Below are positions 7,912 to 17,725 of a DNA stretch of 64,000 bases, in pieces. The DNA is from FEN-1219 sp964503125. GTDB lineage: Bacteria > Pseudomonadota > Gammaproteobacteria > Steroidobacterales > Rariloculaceae. Each line of letters begins with the position of its first letter. Position 1 is the first letter of the stretch. The stretch lies in the NCBI GenBank assembly GCA_964503125.1, contig CAZCZE010000049.1, forward strand, positions 186,001 through 250,000, read 5' to 3'. The notes below the pieces were generated by a model. That model was not told the DNA's origin and did not search any database. It saw only the letters and a program-made list of their open reading frames with translations. Both the position numbers and the translations under genes were made by a program.

Positions 7912-10900
7912 TCAGGCCCGACCCAGCGCGCCGGCAGCCGTGGCGGCCGACCGCTCGCCGCGCCGCGCCGCGAACTCCGCCACCGTCACGTAGATCGCGG
8001 GAATGAGCACGAGCGTGATCAACGTCGACGCAATGAGGCCGCCGACCACGACGCGCGCGAGCGCGGCTTGCAGCTCTGCCCCGGCGCCGATCGCGAACGA
8101 CAACGGCAGAAGGCCGAGCACCGTCGTCGTCGTGGTCATCAGGATCGGGCGCAGCCGTAGCCGGGCCGCCTCGATGACGGCCGCGCGCACCGGCATGCCT
8201 TGCTCGCGGCGCAGCAGGTTGATGTAGTCGACGAGCACGATCGCGCCATTGACGGCGATGCCCGTGAGCATCACGACCCCCATCAAGCTCTGCAGGTTGA
8301 ACGTGGTGCCCGTGAGCAGCATCGCAGGCACGACGCCCACGGCCGCCGTCGGCACCGCTGCCATCACGATCAGCGGATCGACGAAGCGCTCGAACTGCGC
8401 GGCCATGACCATATAGATGAGCGCGATAGCGGTGAGAATCGCGAGCAGGAAGTCGCGCTGCGCCTTCTGCTGCTCCTCATATTCGCCGCCGAAGTAGACG
8501 CTGAACCCCTCGGGCATCCGCAGGTCGGCGAGCGATCCGCGGATCCGCTCGACAGCCTCGCCGAGCGCCACGCCTTCCTCGAGGTTCGCGGTGATGTAGC
8601 TCACGCGCTGGCCGTCGATACGGGAGATCGTCGTCGGCCCGCGCCCGGTCTCCTGCGTGATCAACGCGGAGACGGGCAGGATGCCGGCCGACGTGCGCAC
8701 GCCGATGTTCTGCAGATCGAGCACGGACATTCGGTCCTCGGGCCGCAGGCGCACGTTGATGTCGATCTCCTCGCCGCCGACGCGGTATACGCCGGCGCGC
8801 CGCCCGCCTACGCTCGTCTGGATCGCCACCGCGATATCCTGCACGCCGATACCGAGCTGCGAGATGCGCTCGCGATCGAACGTAACGTTGCGCTGCGGGC
8901 GCCGCTCGCGGTTGCTCGCGTCGACGTCCTCGACGCCGGGCACGAGCTCGATGCGGCTCGCGATCTCCTGCGCGAGCTCCTCGGCCGTCCCTAAGTCGTA
9001 GCCGCGCAGTTGCAACTCGAGCGACGAGCCCTGGTTGCCGCCGCTCTGGAAAAGCTGCCGCAGCACCCGCAACCCGGATTCCGCGGACACCCAGATGCTC
9101 GCGCCGGGGATCGTGTTCGCGACGTTGTCGCGGATCCCGTCCGCAATCTCCGCGGTGGTAGCGCTGCGCTCGTGCGGCGGCTTCAGAGTGATGTCCACGT
9201 TCGCGCGGTTGTTGCGCACGTCCTTCGTCAAGAACAGCACGTCGTCCTGCGAAACGGCATCGCGCACGCCGGCGTCCAAGAGCTGGACGTACTCGTACAT
9301 CACCGCGATGTTCGTGCCGTCGTCCATGCGCATTCCGACCTGGATGTTCTCGCCGTCGGTCTGCGGCGCGAGCTCGAACGGAATGAAGCGCGCGGCCAGC
9401 ATGGCGACCACGAACGCGCCGAAGGCGCCCGCGACGACCGCGCCGCGCCTGTCGAGCAAGCGATCGAGCGTGCGCACGTACCAATCCTCGAACGCGGCAA
9501 ACCGGCCCGGGCGGCCCGCCGAAAGCGGCGGCATCTTCAAGAACCGGCTCGCAAGCATCGGTACGAGCGTGAGTGCGATCACCAACGCTGAGAGCTGCGC
9601 GAACACGACCACGATCGCAAGCTCGCGGAACAGCGTCGCAGTAGTGGTCTGCATGAACCACACGGGTAGAAAGATCACGCAAGTCGTGAGCGTCGACGCG
9701 ATGATCGCGCTCGCCACCTGGCCCGTGCCGACCCGCGCGCTTTCCTCGTATCCCAACCCGCGCTGCCGCTGCCGCACGATGTTCTCGAGCACGACGATCG
9801 AGGAGTCGAGGATCATGCCGACGCCGAGCGCGATGCCGCCGAACGTCATCTGGTTCAACGTGAACCCACCGAAATAAATCAGCGCGAACGTCGCGATGAT
9901 CGAGATGGGAACGGAGGTCGCGATCACCAGCGTCGCGGAGGTGTTGCGCAGGAACGAGAGCAGCACGATGACGGACAGAATACCGCCCCAGATCGCGGCG
10001 TTTCTCACATTGTCGATCGAGCTCTGGATGAACGTGCTCTGGTCCTGGATGACCTGCATCTGCAAGTCGGAGCGCGACTCGTTGATCGCCTCCATTTCCT
10101 CGCGGATGCGCGCCGCAACCTCGACGGTGTTCGCACCGGTCTGCTTGCGGATGCCCATACGGATCGTCGGCAGGCCCGCGATCTCGACGTAGCGGCCGAT
10201 GTCGCGGTAGCCGAGCTCGACCTCGGCCACGTCCTTCACCCGGATCGGATTGTCGTCGACGACGGTGACCACCGTGTCGGCGATCTGCTGCACGTTCGTG
10301 TACTCGCCGAGCGTGCGCACGTAGAGGTCGCGCAAGCCGTCGCGCACGTTGCCGCCCGGCAGGTTCACGTTCTCGCGGCCGATCGCCGTCACGACGTCGC
10401 CGGCCGTGAGCTCGCTCGCGATGAGCCGGTCGCGCAGGAGATCGACGTTGATCTCGCGGTAGACGCCGCCCCACACCTCGATCGAGCCGACGCCGGGTAT
10501 CTGCTGGAACCGGCGCATGAGCTCCTCTTCGAGCAGGGTGGTGAGCTCGGCGAGCGGCCGGTTCGAGCGTGCGCCCAAGATCACGATGGGCTGCTGGTTC
10601 GGATCGAACTTGCGGATCTCGGGCGGCTCGACCTCGTCCGGCAGATCCTCGCGCACGCGGTCGAGCGCCGCGCGCACGTCGTTCGCGGCTTCGTCGAGGT
10701 TGGTGCCTTCGGCGAAGCGCAGATCGATGTCCGCGTCACCCTCGCCCGAGAACGAGAACACCTGCTCGAGATTCGGCACGCCCGCCACCGCGTTCTCGAT
10801 GCGCTCCGTGATGATGAGCTCCATCTCCTCGGGGCCGACGTTGCCGTAGCTGACCCTGATGCTGAGCGACGGGAACTCGATCGGCGGCAACAAGTCGACG

Positions 10901-10998
10901 GGCAGGAACCGAAAGCTGATGAGCCCGAGCGTGATGACGATGAGGTAGATCATCGTCGTCGCGATGGGACGTTTGATCGAGACGGCCGCGATGCTCAT
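7912..10998 (-). CDS. RND efflux transporter permease
   Basis: A 1028-residue inner-membrane RND pump: an N-terminal membrane helix (IAVSIKRPIATTMIYLIV region), two large periplasmic loops, and two blocks of membrane helices. The TM4 signature GMILDSSIVVLENI has one Asp where AcrB has an Asp pair, common in the broader HAE1/AcrB-like group. The second-half signature 'LTGIAVNGAIVLVDYIN' is also intact. It pumps substrates outward using the proton gradient together with a periplasmic adaptor. The adaptor gene ends 16 nt upstream, so the two form an operon. No outer-membrane channel gene is adjacent. Substrate is unknown. Confidence 0.93.
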   Translation of the reverse strand: MSIAAVSIKRPIATTMIYLIVITLGLISFRFLPVDLLPPIEFPSLSIRVSYGNVGPEEMELIITERIENAVAGVPNLEQVFSFSGEGDADIDLRFAEGTNLDEAANDVRAALDRVREDLPDEVEPPEIRKFDPNQQPIVILGARSNRPLAELTTLLEEELMRRFQQIPGVGSIEVWGGVYREINVDLLRDRLIASELTAGDVVTAIGRENVNLPGGNVRDGLRDLYVRTLGEYTNVQQIADTVVTVVDDNPIRVKDVAEVELGYRDIGRYVEIAGLPTIRMGIRKQTGANTVEVAARIREEMEAINESRSDLQMQVIQDQSTFIQSSIDNVRNAAIWGGILSVIVLLSFLRNTSATLVIATSVPISIIATFALIYFGGFTLNQMTFGGIALGVGMILDSSIVVLENIVRQRQRGLGYEESARVGTGQVASAIIASTLTTCVIFLPVWFMQTTTATLFRELAIVVVFAQLSALVIALTLVPMLASRFLKMPPLSAGRPGRFAAFEDWYVRTLDRLLDRRGAVVAGAFGAFVVAMLAARFIPFELAPQTDGENIQVGMRMDDGTNIAVMYEYVQLLDAGVRDAVSQDDVLFLTKDVRNNRANVDITLKPPHERSATTAEIADGIRDNVANTIPGASIWVSAESGLRVLRQLFQSGGNQGSSLELQLRGYDLGTAEELAQEIASRIELVPGVEDVDASNRERRPQRNVTFDRERISQLGIGVQDIAVAIQTSVGGRRAGVYRVGGEEIDINVRLRPEDRMSVLDLQNIGVRTSAGILPVSALITQETGRGPTTISRIDGQRVSYITANLEEGVALGEAVERIRGSLADLRMPEGFSVYFGGEYEEQQKAQRDFLLAILTAIALIYMVMAAQFERFVDPLIVMAAVPTAAVGVVPAMLLTGTTFNLQSLMGVVMLTGIAVNGAIVLVDYINLLRREQGMPVRAAVIEAARLRLRPILMTTTTTVLGLLPLSFAIGAGAELQAALARVVVGGLIASTLITLVLIPAIYVTVAEFAARRGERSAATAAGALGRA

Positions 10999-11014
10999 CG
11001 ACTGGCGCTCCGAA

Positions 11015-12313
11015 TCACAGGGGTTCCCCGGTTTCCTCTTGCTTGCGCTGGATCAGGTCCAAGAGGTCCCGCGTCTGCATCTGCTGCAACCGCATGATGT
11101 GTTCCCACGGCGTGGGCTGAATCACCGCCCGGCCCGTCTCGTTGCGGCTCAAGAGCTCGTGACCGATCGTCACCACCCACTGGCCTGGCTCGACGCCCTC
11201 GACGGCGGCGGCGAGCCGGCCGCGCGCGATCACTTCTACGGCCACGAATTCGACGGTCACGGGCCCCAACGGATCGAGCTCGTCGCGCGGGGCCGAGCTC
11301 AAACCCGGCTCGAGCGGCGCGTTCGCTTCGTCGACCCTCGCGAGCCATACGCCTTCGCTGCCCGCGCGCGAATCCGTGTAGATCGCGTTGTTCGGCACCA
11401 GCGCCGCGGTCTCGCTTTCGCCGTAGAGCACGTCGACCGTGACGAACATGCCGGGGCGCAGCAATGTGCCGTGCTCTTCCACGTCGATCTCTGCGCTCGT
11501 CGTGCGTGTGACGGGATGCAGGAACGGCGAGATGCGCGAGATCTCGGCCGTGAGCGGCTGCTCGGGCGCCGAGTCGGTCACGATGCTCGCGCGCGTACCC
11601 GTTTCGATGTAACCGAGCATGCGTTGCGTGAGCGTGATCGTCACGCGCATCGAGGCCGGATCGCCGATCACGAACAGCGGCGTGCTCGTCGTCGCAATCT
11701 GGCCGATCTCGGCGTCGCGGGCGCCGACGATGCCTGTGATCGGTGCGCGGATCGTGGTTTCGCCGAGCGCGCTGCGCCGCTCTTCGACCAGCGACGCGGC
11801 CTGTTGACGCTCGGCCTGCATCAACAGCAGCTCGGCCTCGGCGGACAATGCGTCGGCCTGCGCACCCTCGAGCTCGGCCGCGCTGCCCAAGTTGCGCTCG
11901 ACGATCGTCTCCATGCGCCTGAGCGTCGCCTGGACACGCGTGTTGTTGGCCTCGGCTTGCTTCACGCGCGCATCGGCCACGCGCAAGCCCGCCTCGGCCT
12001 GCAGGAGCTGCTCCTCGAACTCCGTGGCGCGCAGCCGCACGAGGGGAGCGCCCGCCTCGACGCGGTCGCCGTCGCTCGCGAGCACCTCGACGATGCGGCC
12101 CGAGACCTCGGCGTAGATGTCCGTTTGATTGCGGGATATGACCGAGCCTGCGAGGCGCTCCTCGAGCGGCAGCGTCCCGCTCCTGACCTGCACGGCTTCG
12201 ACCGCGGGGATGGTTTGCTCGTCGGTGTCCGAGTCGCCGTCCTGCGACGAATAGCACGCCGTGAGCAGCAAAGTGGCCGCGGCGGTCGCCATCCTGCATG
12301 AACTCGCGTGCAT
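11015..12313 (-). CDS. RND periplasmic adaptor (membrane fusion lipoprotein)
   Basis: 432 residues from ATG 12313. This start gives a compact lipoprotein signal (MATAAATLLLTAC, Cys about 20), whereas the frame further upstream lacks one. Domains in order: barrel-sandwich lipoyl half ('SGRIVEVLASDGDRVEAGAPLVRL'), a long alpha-hairpin, the second lipoyl half ('IRAPITGIVGARDAEIGQ'), beta-barrel and membrane-proximal domain. It bridges the pump to an outer-membrane channel and is the first gene of the operon with the RND permease. Its start is divergent from the FAH-family gene at 12526. Confidence 0.9.
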   Translation of the reverse strand: MHASSCRMATAAATLLLTACYSSQDGDSDTDEQTIPAVEAVQVRSGTLPLEERLAGSVISRNQTDIYAEVSGRIVEVLASDGDRVEAGAPLVRLRATEFEEQLLQAEAGLRVADARVKQAEANNTRVQATLRRMETIVERNLGSAAELEGAQADALSAEAELLLMQAERQQAASLVEERRSALGETTIRAPITGIVGARDAEIGQIATTSTPLFVIGDPASMRVTITLTQRMLGYIETGTRASIVTDSAPEQPLTAEISRISPFLHPVTRTTSAEIDVEEHGTLLRPGMFVTVDVLYGESETAALVPNNAIYTDSRAGSEGVWLARVDEANAPLEPGLSSAPRDELDPLGPVTVEFVAVEVIARGRLAAAVEGVEPGQWVVTIGHELLSRNETGRAVIQPTPWEHIMRLQQMQTRDLLDLIQRKQEETGEPL

Positions 12314-12512
12314 TCGCGGCGACGCTCCTTGCTCGGAATTGCAGGCCCTTGCGCAGCGAGCGCGCCGGCCGGGCACAGCGTGCCGCCCTGCGATTGTACG
12401 CGAGCCGGCGGCAGGTCCACCCCCTTCCGGACACTACTTTAGAAAACTGGTCCTCGCGACCGCTGCTAATGCACCATCGCCGTGATCGAAAAAGGCGCGC
12501 CACCCGATGCGT

Positions 12513-12518
12513 TAAGAT
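12513..12518 (+). promoter_or_regulatory. -10-like box TAAGAT, leaderless start
   Basis: TAAGAT lies 7 nt before ATG 12526. It is identical to the box at 6293, with matching flanks (G-T-T/A-AAGATCG). No ribosome site precedes the ATG. Confidence 0.5.
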
Positions 12519-12525
12519 CGCGCGC

Positions 12526-13521
12526 ATGAAGCTCGCCAGCATTCGTCATCGCGGCCGCGACCTGGTCGCGGCCGAGCTCGCGCCCGGCGAGCTGGTCGGC
12601 CTTGCGTCGCTGCCGCGCCGCGGCGGCAGGTCGGCCAAGACCTTCGACATGCTCGACGTGATCCGCGGCGGCGAGCCGCTGCGGCAGCACCTCGCAGAGG
12701 CGCTCGAGAAGATCCGCACGGACGACGCCGTCGCGCGCATCCCGGCGACCGAGGTCGCGTGGTACCCGCCGGTGCGCTGCCCCGGCAAGATCTGCGCCGT
12801 CGCGATGAACAACTCGGCGAGCAACGAGCGCAAGATCAGCGCGCCGGATCATCCGGCCTTCTTCTTGAAGCCGGCATCGTGTCTCGTGGGGCATCGCGAA
12901 CCGATCCGCGTTCGCCCGTACTACGGCAGCGTGCATCCCGAGCCCGAGCTCGCGGCGATCATCGGCCGCAAGTCGCGCGACGTCGCGGCCGCGGACGCGC
13001 TCGATGCCGTCTACGGCTACACGATCTTCAACGACATCACGGGCAACGGCATGCGGGCCGAGGATCGGTTCCACTACTACGCCGTCTACGCGAAGAAGGA
13101 AAACCCGAGCGAGACCGAGCGCGTCGAGCAGCACCTTTCCTATGCCGGCCGCTACAAGGGCACGGATACGTTCGGCGTCCTGGGGCCGTGGCTGGTGACG
13201 AAAGACGAGATCGCGAATCCCGACGATCTCGGCGTGCAATGCAAGATCGGCGGCGAGGTCATCGCCGACGACAGCACCCGCCACTACAACTACAAGGTCG
13301 CCGAGGTCGTGAGCTTCATCAGCCAGTTCCACACGCTCGACGTCGGCGACGTGGTCTCGTTCGGCACGGCATTTGCGGCCGGCGGGAACCGCAAGTCGAT
13401 CCACCTCGCGAACTTCCAGAGCGTTGCGGGGCCGGTCGAGATCAGCATCGAGGGGCTCGGCACGCAGGAGAACCCCGTCGTCGTGGAGCAGAAGGAGCTC
13501 GGCGCCTGGCAGCTTCGGTAA
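12526..13521 (+). CDS. Fumarylacetoacetate hydrolase family protein
   Basis: A 331-residue soluble enzyme of the FAH superfamily, which acts on beta-diketo or 2-keto acids by metal-dependent hydrolysis, decarboxylation or isomerisation. ATG 12526 is preferred over upstream starts because the frame before it looks non-coding and a -10-like box sits directly in front. The core carries 'VHPEPELAAIIGRKSRDV', 'VYGYTIFNDITGN' and 'VVSFISQFHTLDVGDVVSFGTAF', covering the metal ligands (two Glu and one Asp) of the family. It carries an insertion around residues 180-220 (MRAEDRFHYYAVY). The substrate cannot be told. Confidence 0.85.
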   Translation: MKLASIRHRGRDLVAAELAPGELVGLASLPRRGGRSAKTFDMLDVIRGGEPLRQHLAEALEKIRTDDAVARIPATEVAWYPPVRCPGKICAVAMNNSASNERKISAPDHPAFFLKPASCLVGHREPIRVRPYYGSVHPEPELAAIIGRKSRDVAAADALDAVYGYTIFNDITGNGMRAEDRFHYYAVYAKKENPSETERVEQHLSYAGRYKGTDTFGVLGPWLVTKDEIANPDDLGVQCKIGGEVIADDSTRHYNYKVAEVVSFISQFHTLDVGDVVSFGTAFAAGGNRKSIHLANFQSVAGPVEISIEGLGTQENPVVVEQKELGAWQLR

Positions 13522-13578
13522 CGTAGCGGCGCGCCAACCGCCGTGCGGACACGCGCCATGCCGCGGCCCGCCGGGCGC

Positions 13579-16317
13579 TCAACTCGCGAGGCGAGCTTCC
13601 TCTCGATCGAAGCGCAGCATCCAATTGCAGCAGTCGTCAGCCGCCATCGGCCGCGCAAACAAGTAGCCTTGCCCGAGGTCGTAGCCGACCGAGCGCAGAT
13701 AGTCCTCGACCCACTTCGTCTCGACGCCTTCGGCTACGACCTGCAGTCCGAGTGCGTGCGCCATCTGCACCGTGGACTCCACGATGACGCGATTCTGCTC
13801 GCGCGTCTCGAGATCCACGATGAAAGACTTGTCGAGCTTGAGCGAGTGCACGCGCAGATCGCGTAGGTAGCCGAGCGACGAGAAACCCGTGCCGTAGTCG
13901 TCGATCGCGATGAGCACGCCGAGACCGTGGAGGGCTTTGACGATCTGTTTGGCACGCGCGGGGTCGACCAGCATCGCGCTCTCGGTAATCTCGAGCTCGA
14001 TCTGGTCCGGCCGGACGGTCGTAGCCGCGAGCAGCTGCCCGAGGCGTGCGGGAAATTCTACGTCCTGCAGCACGCGTGCCGAAACGTTGATCGCGACGCG
14101 CAGCGCAACGCCTCTGTCCCGCCAGACCGCGATGTCGTTGAGCGCCGTGCGAATCACCCAATACGTCAACGGGTGGATGAGATCGGTGGCCTCGGCGAGC
14201 GCTACGAACTCGGTGGGGCTCACGTCGCCGTGCATCGCGTGGCGCCAACGCACCAACGCCTCGACGCTCGCGGCACTACCCGTCTGCAAGTTCACTTGCG
14301 GCTGGTAGTGCAGCGCAATGCCGTCGCCCTCGATCGCGGTGCGCAGCTCGCTGAGCATGCCGAGCCGGCGCACGGTGTGGTGGTCGTCGACGACGTCGTA
14401 GTACTCGAAGCCCGCGCCGTGGCGCTTCGCCGAGTACATCGCGACGTCAGCGTGCCGCAGCAGCTCGCGCGCATCGAGCCCGTGATCGGGTGCCATCGCG
14501 ATGCCGATGTGGACACCTACTTCGATGGCGATGCCGCGCGCCTCGATCGGCGCGCGCAGTCCGGCGATGAGCCGTTCCGCGAGCCCATCGCTCGCGCCGT
14601 GGCCCATGACGTCGGCGAGCACGACGGCGAACTCGTCGCCGCCGATACGGCTGATGAACGCTTGGCTCTTGATCTGCGCGGTGAACCGCCGCGCAACTTC
14701 GCGCAGCACCTCGTCACCCACGTCGTGACCGAGCGTATCGTTGACGTCCTTGAAGCGCGACAGGTCGAGCATGAGTAGCGCCGCCCGCCGGCGCGCGTTC
14801 CCCGGCCCGAGCAGCGTGCCGAGGTACCGTGAGAGCGCAGTGCGATTCGGCAGTCCCGTGAGCGGATCGTGCGTTGCTTGGTGCTCGAGCGCGCGTTGCT
14901 GCGCGTGCCGTTCGCTGACGTCGCGAACGATCGCAGTGAACAGGCCCTCCTCCGTGGCCACGCGGCTCAGCGTGATCTCGACAGGTAACTTACGACCATC
15001 GGCGGTCTGCGCGGTGCGCTCGAGAGGGATTCCCGTCAGCGACTCGAGGCCCATGGCCACGTCGCTTGCCACGCTCGGCACGAAATCGCTGAGGCTCGCG
15101 TCGAACAACGCAGCGTGCGCGCAGCCGAACAGTTGCGCCGTCGCCGGGTTCGCGGTGCGGATCGTGCCACGCGCGTCGATGCAGACAATGCTGTCGGTAG
15201 AGGAATCGACGACGCTCTTGAGGAGGGCATCGCGCCGCTTGACGCCGACGGCCAGAGCGAACGCCCGCCAGGTTTGGTCGTCGAGCGAGCGGACCGTGGC
15301 CACGACGAATGTCGCCACGAGCGTCAACGCGAACGGTGCAATTTCGAAGGCGATGCGTCCTGCCATGTAGAGCGCGAGTGTTGCGCCGGCGAGCGCGACG
15401 GCGCCCACCACGACGAGCACGACGTTGGACCGCCAGCCGCGCCGGCTGAACCAATAGGCAGAAGCGAGCGTCCAGACCGCGAGCAACGTGCCGAGCAGCC
15501 ATCCCGGCAGCGGGCGCACCAAGCCCGCGCGCACGGACTCCGTGGCGAAGGCTTGCACGACGACGCCCGGCAGCGCGCGGTAGACGGGGACCGCCACGAT
15601 GTCGGCGAGCTCGATCGCCGTCGGGCCGACGTAGACGGTCTTGCCGCGTAGCGCGGCGGGGTCGACGCGACCGTTGACCACGTCGATGAACGAAACGTAG
15701 GCGAACGACGTCTCGTCGATCGAGAAATCGATCGGCACGACGGTGCCGGGCGGCAGCGTCGCTTCATGGGCGAACACCGAGCGCAGCGTTTGCCCATTGA
15801 CGTCCCACGAGCTGCGCATCTCGCGCACGAGACCGTCGGGCCCGGGCTCGAGGATCACCGACGCGAGCTCGGCATGCTGCGCGAACCTCGGCAGCGGCCG
15901 CGTGACGGTCAGCGAGCGATCGGCGCCGCTACGCGCTTGGAAATGGGCGGCCAGGTACAAGGGCGTACCGCTCCACTGCGCGAGCTCGCGCTCGAGCATC
16001 GCATCGTCTTCCTCCGTCGAACGCGAGCTGAAATCGATGTCGACGAATACCGCCTTGGGCACCGCAGGCCGCAGCATTTGCAGCAGGCGAGCATGGTGTC
16101 GTCTCGGCCACGGCCATTCGTTCAGGGCGCGCAGGCTGTCGGCGTCGATGCCGACGATGACGATGTCGCTATCGACCGTGTGGGCCAGCGTCGCGGCGCG
16201 GGCCTCCACGACCGCGTTTTCGATACGGGCGAGACGGCCGTTCTCTTGCAGCAGGTACGCACCAACGAGGATGGCCAGCGCTGGGGCTGGCCAAATTACC
16301 TGCGAGCGCTTGATCAC
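13579..16317 (-). CDS. CHASE2-PAS-GGDEF-EAL cyclic-di-GMP signalling protein
   Basis: A 912-residue membrane sensor. In order: an N-terminal helix; an extracytoplasmic CHASE2 domain (SDIVIVGIDADSLRALNEWP and VFVDIDFSS, roughly residues 45-270); three membrane helices (about 275-345); a PAS domain (about 365-470); a GGDEF domain with intact IGGDEF and FKDVNDTLGHDVGD; and a C-terminal EAL domain with VEALVRW, 'ELEITESAML' and DDYGTGFSSLGYL. Both catalytic domains look intact, so it could make and degrade c-di-GMP. It starts 6 nt after the FecR-domain gene, so the two form an operon. CHASE2 next to FecR is a known pairing, usually with adenylate cyclase as output. Here the output is c-di-GMP. 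Confidence 0.92.
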   Translation of the reverse strand: MIKRSQVIWPAPALAILVGAYLLQENGRLARIENAVVEARAATLAHTVDSDIVIVGIDADSLRALNEWPWPRRHHARLLQMLRPAVPKAVFVDIDFSSRSTEEDDAMLERELAQWSGTPLYLAAHFQARSGADRSLTVTRPLPRFAQHAELASVILEPGPDGLVREMRSSWDVNGQTLRSVFAHEATLPPGTVVPIDFSIDETSFAYVSFIDVVNGRVDPAALRGKTVYVGPTAIELADIVAVPVYRALPGVVVQAFATESVRAGLVRPLPGWLLGTLLAVWTLASAYWFSRRGWRSNVVLVVVGAVALAGATLALYMAGRIAFEIAPFALTLVATFVVATVRSLDDQTWRAFALAVGVKRRDALLKSVVDSSTDSIVCIDARGTIRTANPATAQLFGCAHAALFDASLSDFVPSVASDVAMGLESLTGIPLERTAQTADGRKLPVEITLSRVATEEGLFTAIVRDVSERHAQQRALEHQATHDPLTGLPNRTALSRYLGTLLGPGNARRRAALLMLDLSRFKDVNDTLGHDVGDEVLREVARRFTAQIKSQAFISRIGGDEFAVVLADVMGHGASDGLAERLIAGLRAPIEARGIAIEVGVHIGIAMAPDHGLDARELLRHADVAMYSAKRHGAGFEYYDVVDDHHTVRRLGMLSELRTAIEGDGIALHYQPQVNLQTGSAASVEALVRWRHAMHGDVSPTEFVALAEATDLIHPLTYWVIRTALNDIAVWRDRGVALRVAINVSARVLQDVEFPARLGQLLAATTVRPDQIELEITESAMLVDPARAKQIVKALHGLGVLIAIDDYGTGFSSLGYLRDLRVHSLKLDKSFIVDLETREQNRVIVESTVQMAHALGLQVVAEGVETKWVEDYLRSVGYDLGQGYLFARPMAADDCCNWMLRFDREEARLAS

Positions 16318-16323
16318 CTCGGG

Positions 16324-17592
16324 CTAGGGCCGGCGGAGCAGACCGGGAGGCAAGACGCGTGGCAGGTCCGGGGCCGTCGTCTGGCCACGGGTTTCAGCGG
16401 ACGCGTCTGCATCGAGATCGACGTCGAGATCGAGGGCACCGCCAAGATCCAGGGTAGCGTCGAGGTCGACGCTATGGTCGATGTCCGCGAGAGCACCGCC
16501 GAGATCGAGATCGGTGCCGACGTGTGCGTCGAGACCGGTATCGAGGGAAGCGGCGTCGAGATCCACGCCCTGGTCGAGGTCGACGTCGACGGAGGTCCCG
16601 GCACCGACATCCACGTCAGCGCTGCCGAGATCGAGGCTGGCCCCGACATCGAGGTCAGCAGCCGTGCCGACATCCGCCGTTGCTCCAACGTCGACGTCCG
16701 CACCAGCGCCGCCAAGATCGACCGAGGTATCGACGGCTACGTCTGCCTTCGTACCCGTGAGGTCCTTCGCACCGTTCAGGTCGATGATGATCCCGACGGT
16801 CGCGTCGGCGCGCCTACCGACCCCCTCGCGACGGGCCGCGCGCTCGGCGGCCGCAGCGACATTAGGCTTTTCGGAAACGCCCGCGTTGGCTCCGGCTTCC
16901 CGCGTCGCTGTCGCAACGTCGGCGCGCGGCGTCGTCCGCGCGTCGTCCGTATCGGCCACGCGCGCTGCAGGGGCTGGGGGCGCGGCGACGCGCTCGTCGT
17001 CCATGCCGACGATGCGAATCGCGTCGTCGGTCAACGAGCGGATCGCGATCTCGCCCGCATTGAGCTCCACGACATCGTCGCCGTCCGGCGTGAGAATCTC
17101 GAGCCGGCCTTCGAACAACGAGATCGTCGTGCTATCCGACTGCACGGCGACGTTGAACTGCGTGCCTTTGATGACGGCGACGAGGAACGGCGTCTCGACG
17201 CGGAGCTTGCCCAGGTCGCGGGGCGCCACGTCGTAGAACACGTTGCCCTGGTGCTGTACGAGTCGCGCGACGAGATTGCCGTCGGCGGCTTCCGCGGGTA
17301 TCTCGACGTCCGTGTCGGACGACACCGTGATGTTCGTTCCGGCTTGCGTCATGCCGAGCCTGCCGTCGTGGCCCGTGACGATGCGCGCCGGCAGCAGTAT
17401 CGTCGAATCCGGGCGCACGGCAACGGGCCGACCGGCCATCGTCACGTCGACGCGGCCCGCGACATCGGTAACTGCGATACGCGAATCGTCGACGCCCTGC
17501 GTGGCGGGCGTTGCGCCGTGAGCGCTGGCCGCGACGATCGCGAGAATGGCAAAGAAGGCCCTGACTGCGCCTGTTATTGTCGGCGTGCGCAT
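16324..17592 (-). CDS. FecR-domain exported protein with acidic repeat tail
   Basis: 422 residues from ATG 17592, which has GGAG at 8-nt spacing. A signal peptide ends near SAHGATP. A FecR domain follows (about residues 60-190: 'ILLPARIVTGHDGRLGMTQAGTNI' and 'VETPFLVAVIKGTQFNVAV'). After a Pro/Ala linker and a charged region, the last 170 residues are low-complexity repeats built from Asp-Val-Gly and Asp-Leu-Asp pairs (DVDVGA, LDLGG), alternating polar and aliphatic like a beta-roll. Unlike classical FecR it has no visible N-terminal cytoplasmic sigma-binding part. It lies directly upstream of the CHASE2 gene and divergent from the TpsB gene. Confidence 0.82.
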   Translation of the reverse strand: MRTPTITGAVRAFFAILAIVAASAHGATPATQGVDDSRIAVTDVAGRVDVTMAGRPVAVRPDSTILLPARIVTGHDGRLGMTQAGTNITVSSDTDVEIPAEAADGNLVARLVQHQGNVFYDVAPRDLGKLRVETPFLVAVIKGTQFNVAVQSDSTTISLFEGRLEILTPDGDDVVELNAGEIAIRSLTDDAIRIVGMDDERVAAPPAPAARVADTDDARTTPRADVATATREAGANAGVSEKPNVAAAAERAARREGVGRRADATVGIIIDLNGAKDLTGTKADVAVDTSVDLGGAGADVDVGATADVGTAADLDVGASLDLGSADVDVGAGTSVDVDLDQGVDLDAASLDTGLDAHVGTDLDLGGALADIDHSVDLDATLDLGGALDLDVDLDADASAETRGQTTAPDLPRVLPPGLLRRP

Positions 17593-17650
17593 GAGAGACA
17601 CTCCATGTCGTCAACGAGCGACAGAATAGATGATCCGAACGGGCCTATGC

Positions 17651-17666
17651 TGTGACCGCGCTCACG
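17651..17666. promoter_or_regulatory. CRP/Clp-like binding site
   Basis: TGTGA-N6-TCACG matches the CRP consensus (TGTGA-N6-TCACA) at 9 of 10 fixed positions. It sits in the 133-bp divergent gap between the FecR/CHASE2 operon and the TpsB gene, 59 bp from one start codon and 60 bp from the other. It is a single site found by eye. CRP-family proteins, including the c-di-GMP-responsive Clp, use this motif. Confidence 0.4.
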
Positions 17667-17725
17667 GCAACGTCGAGCGACATTGTTCATAATCCGCGGC
17701 TCTCTCGTTTCTACTCGCGAGCGCA

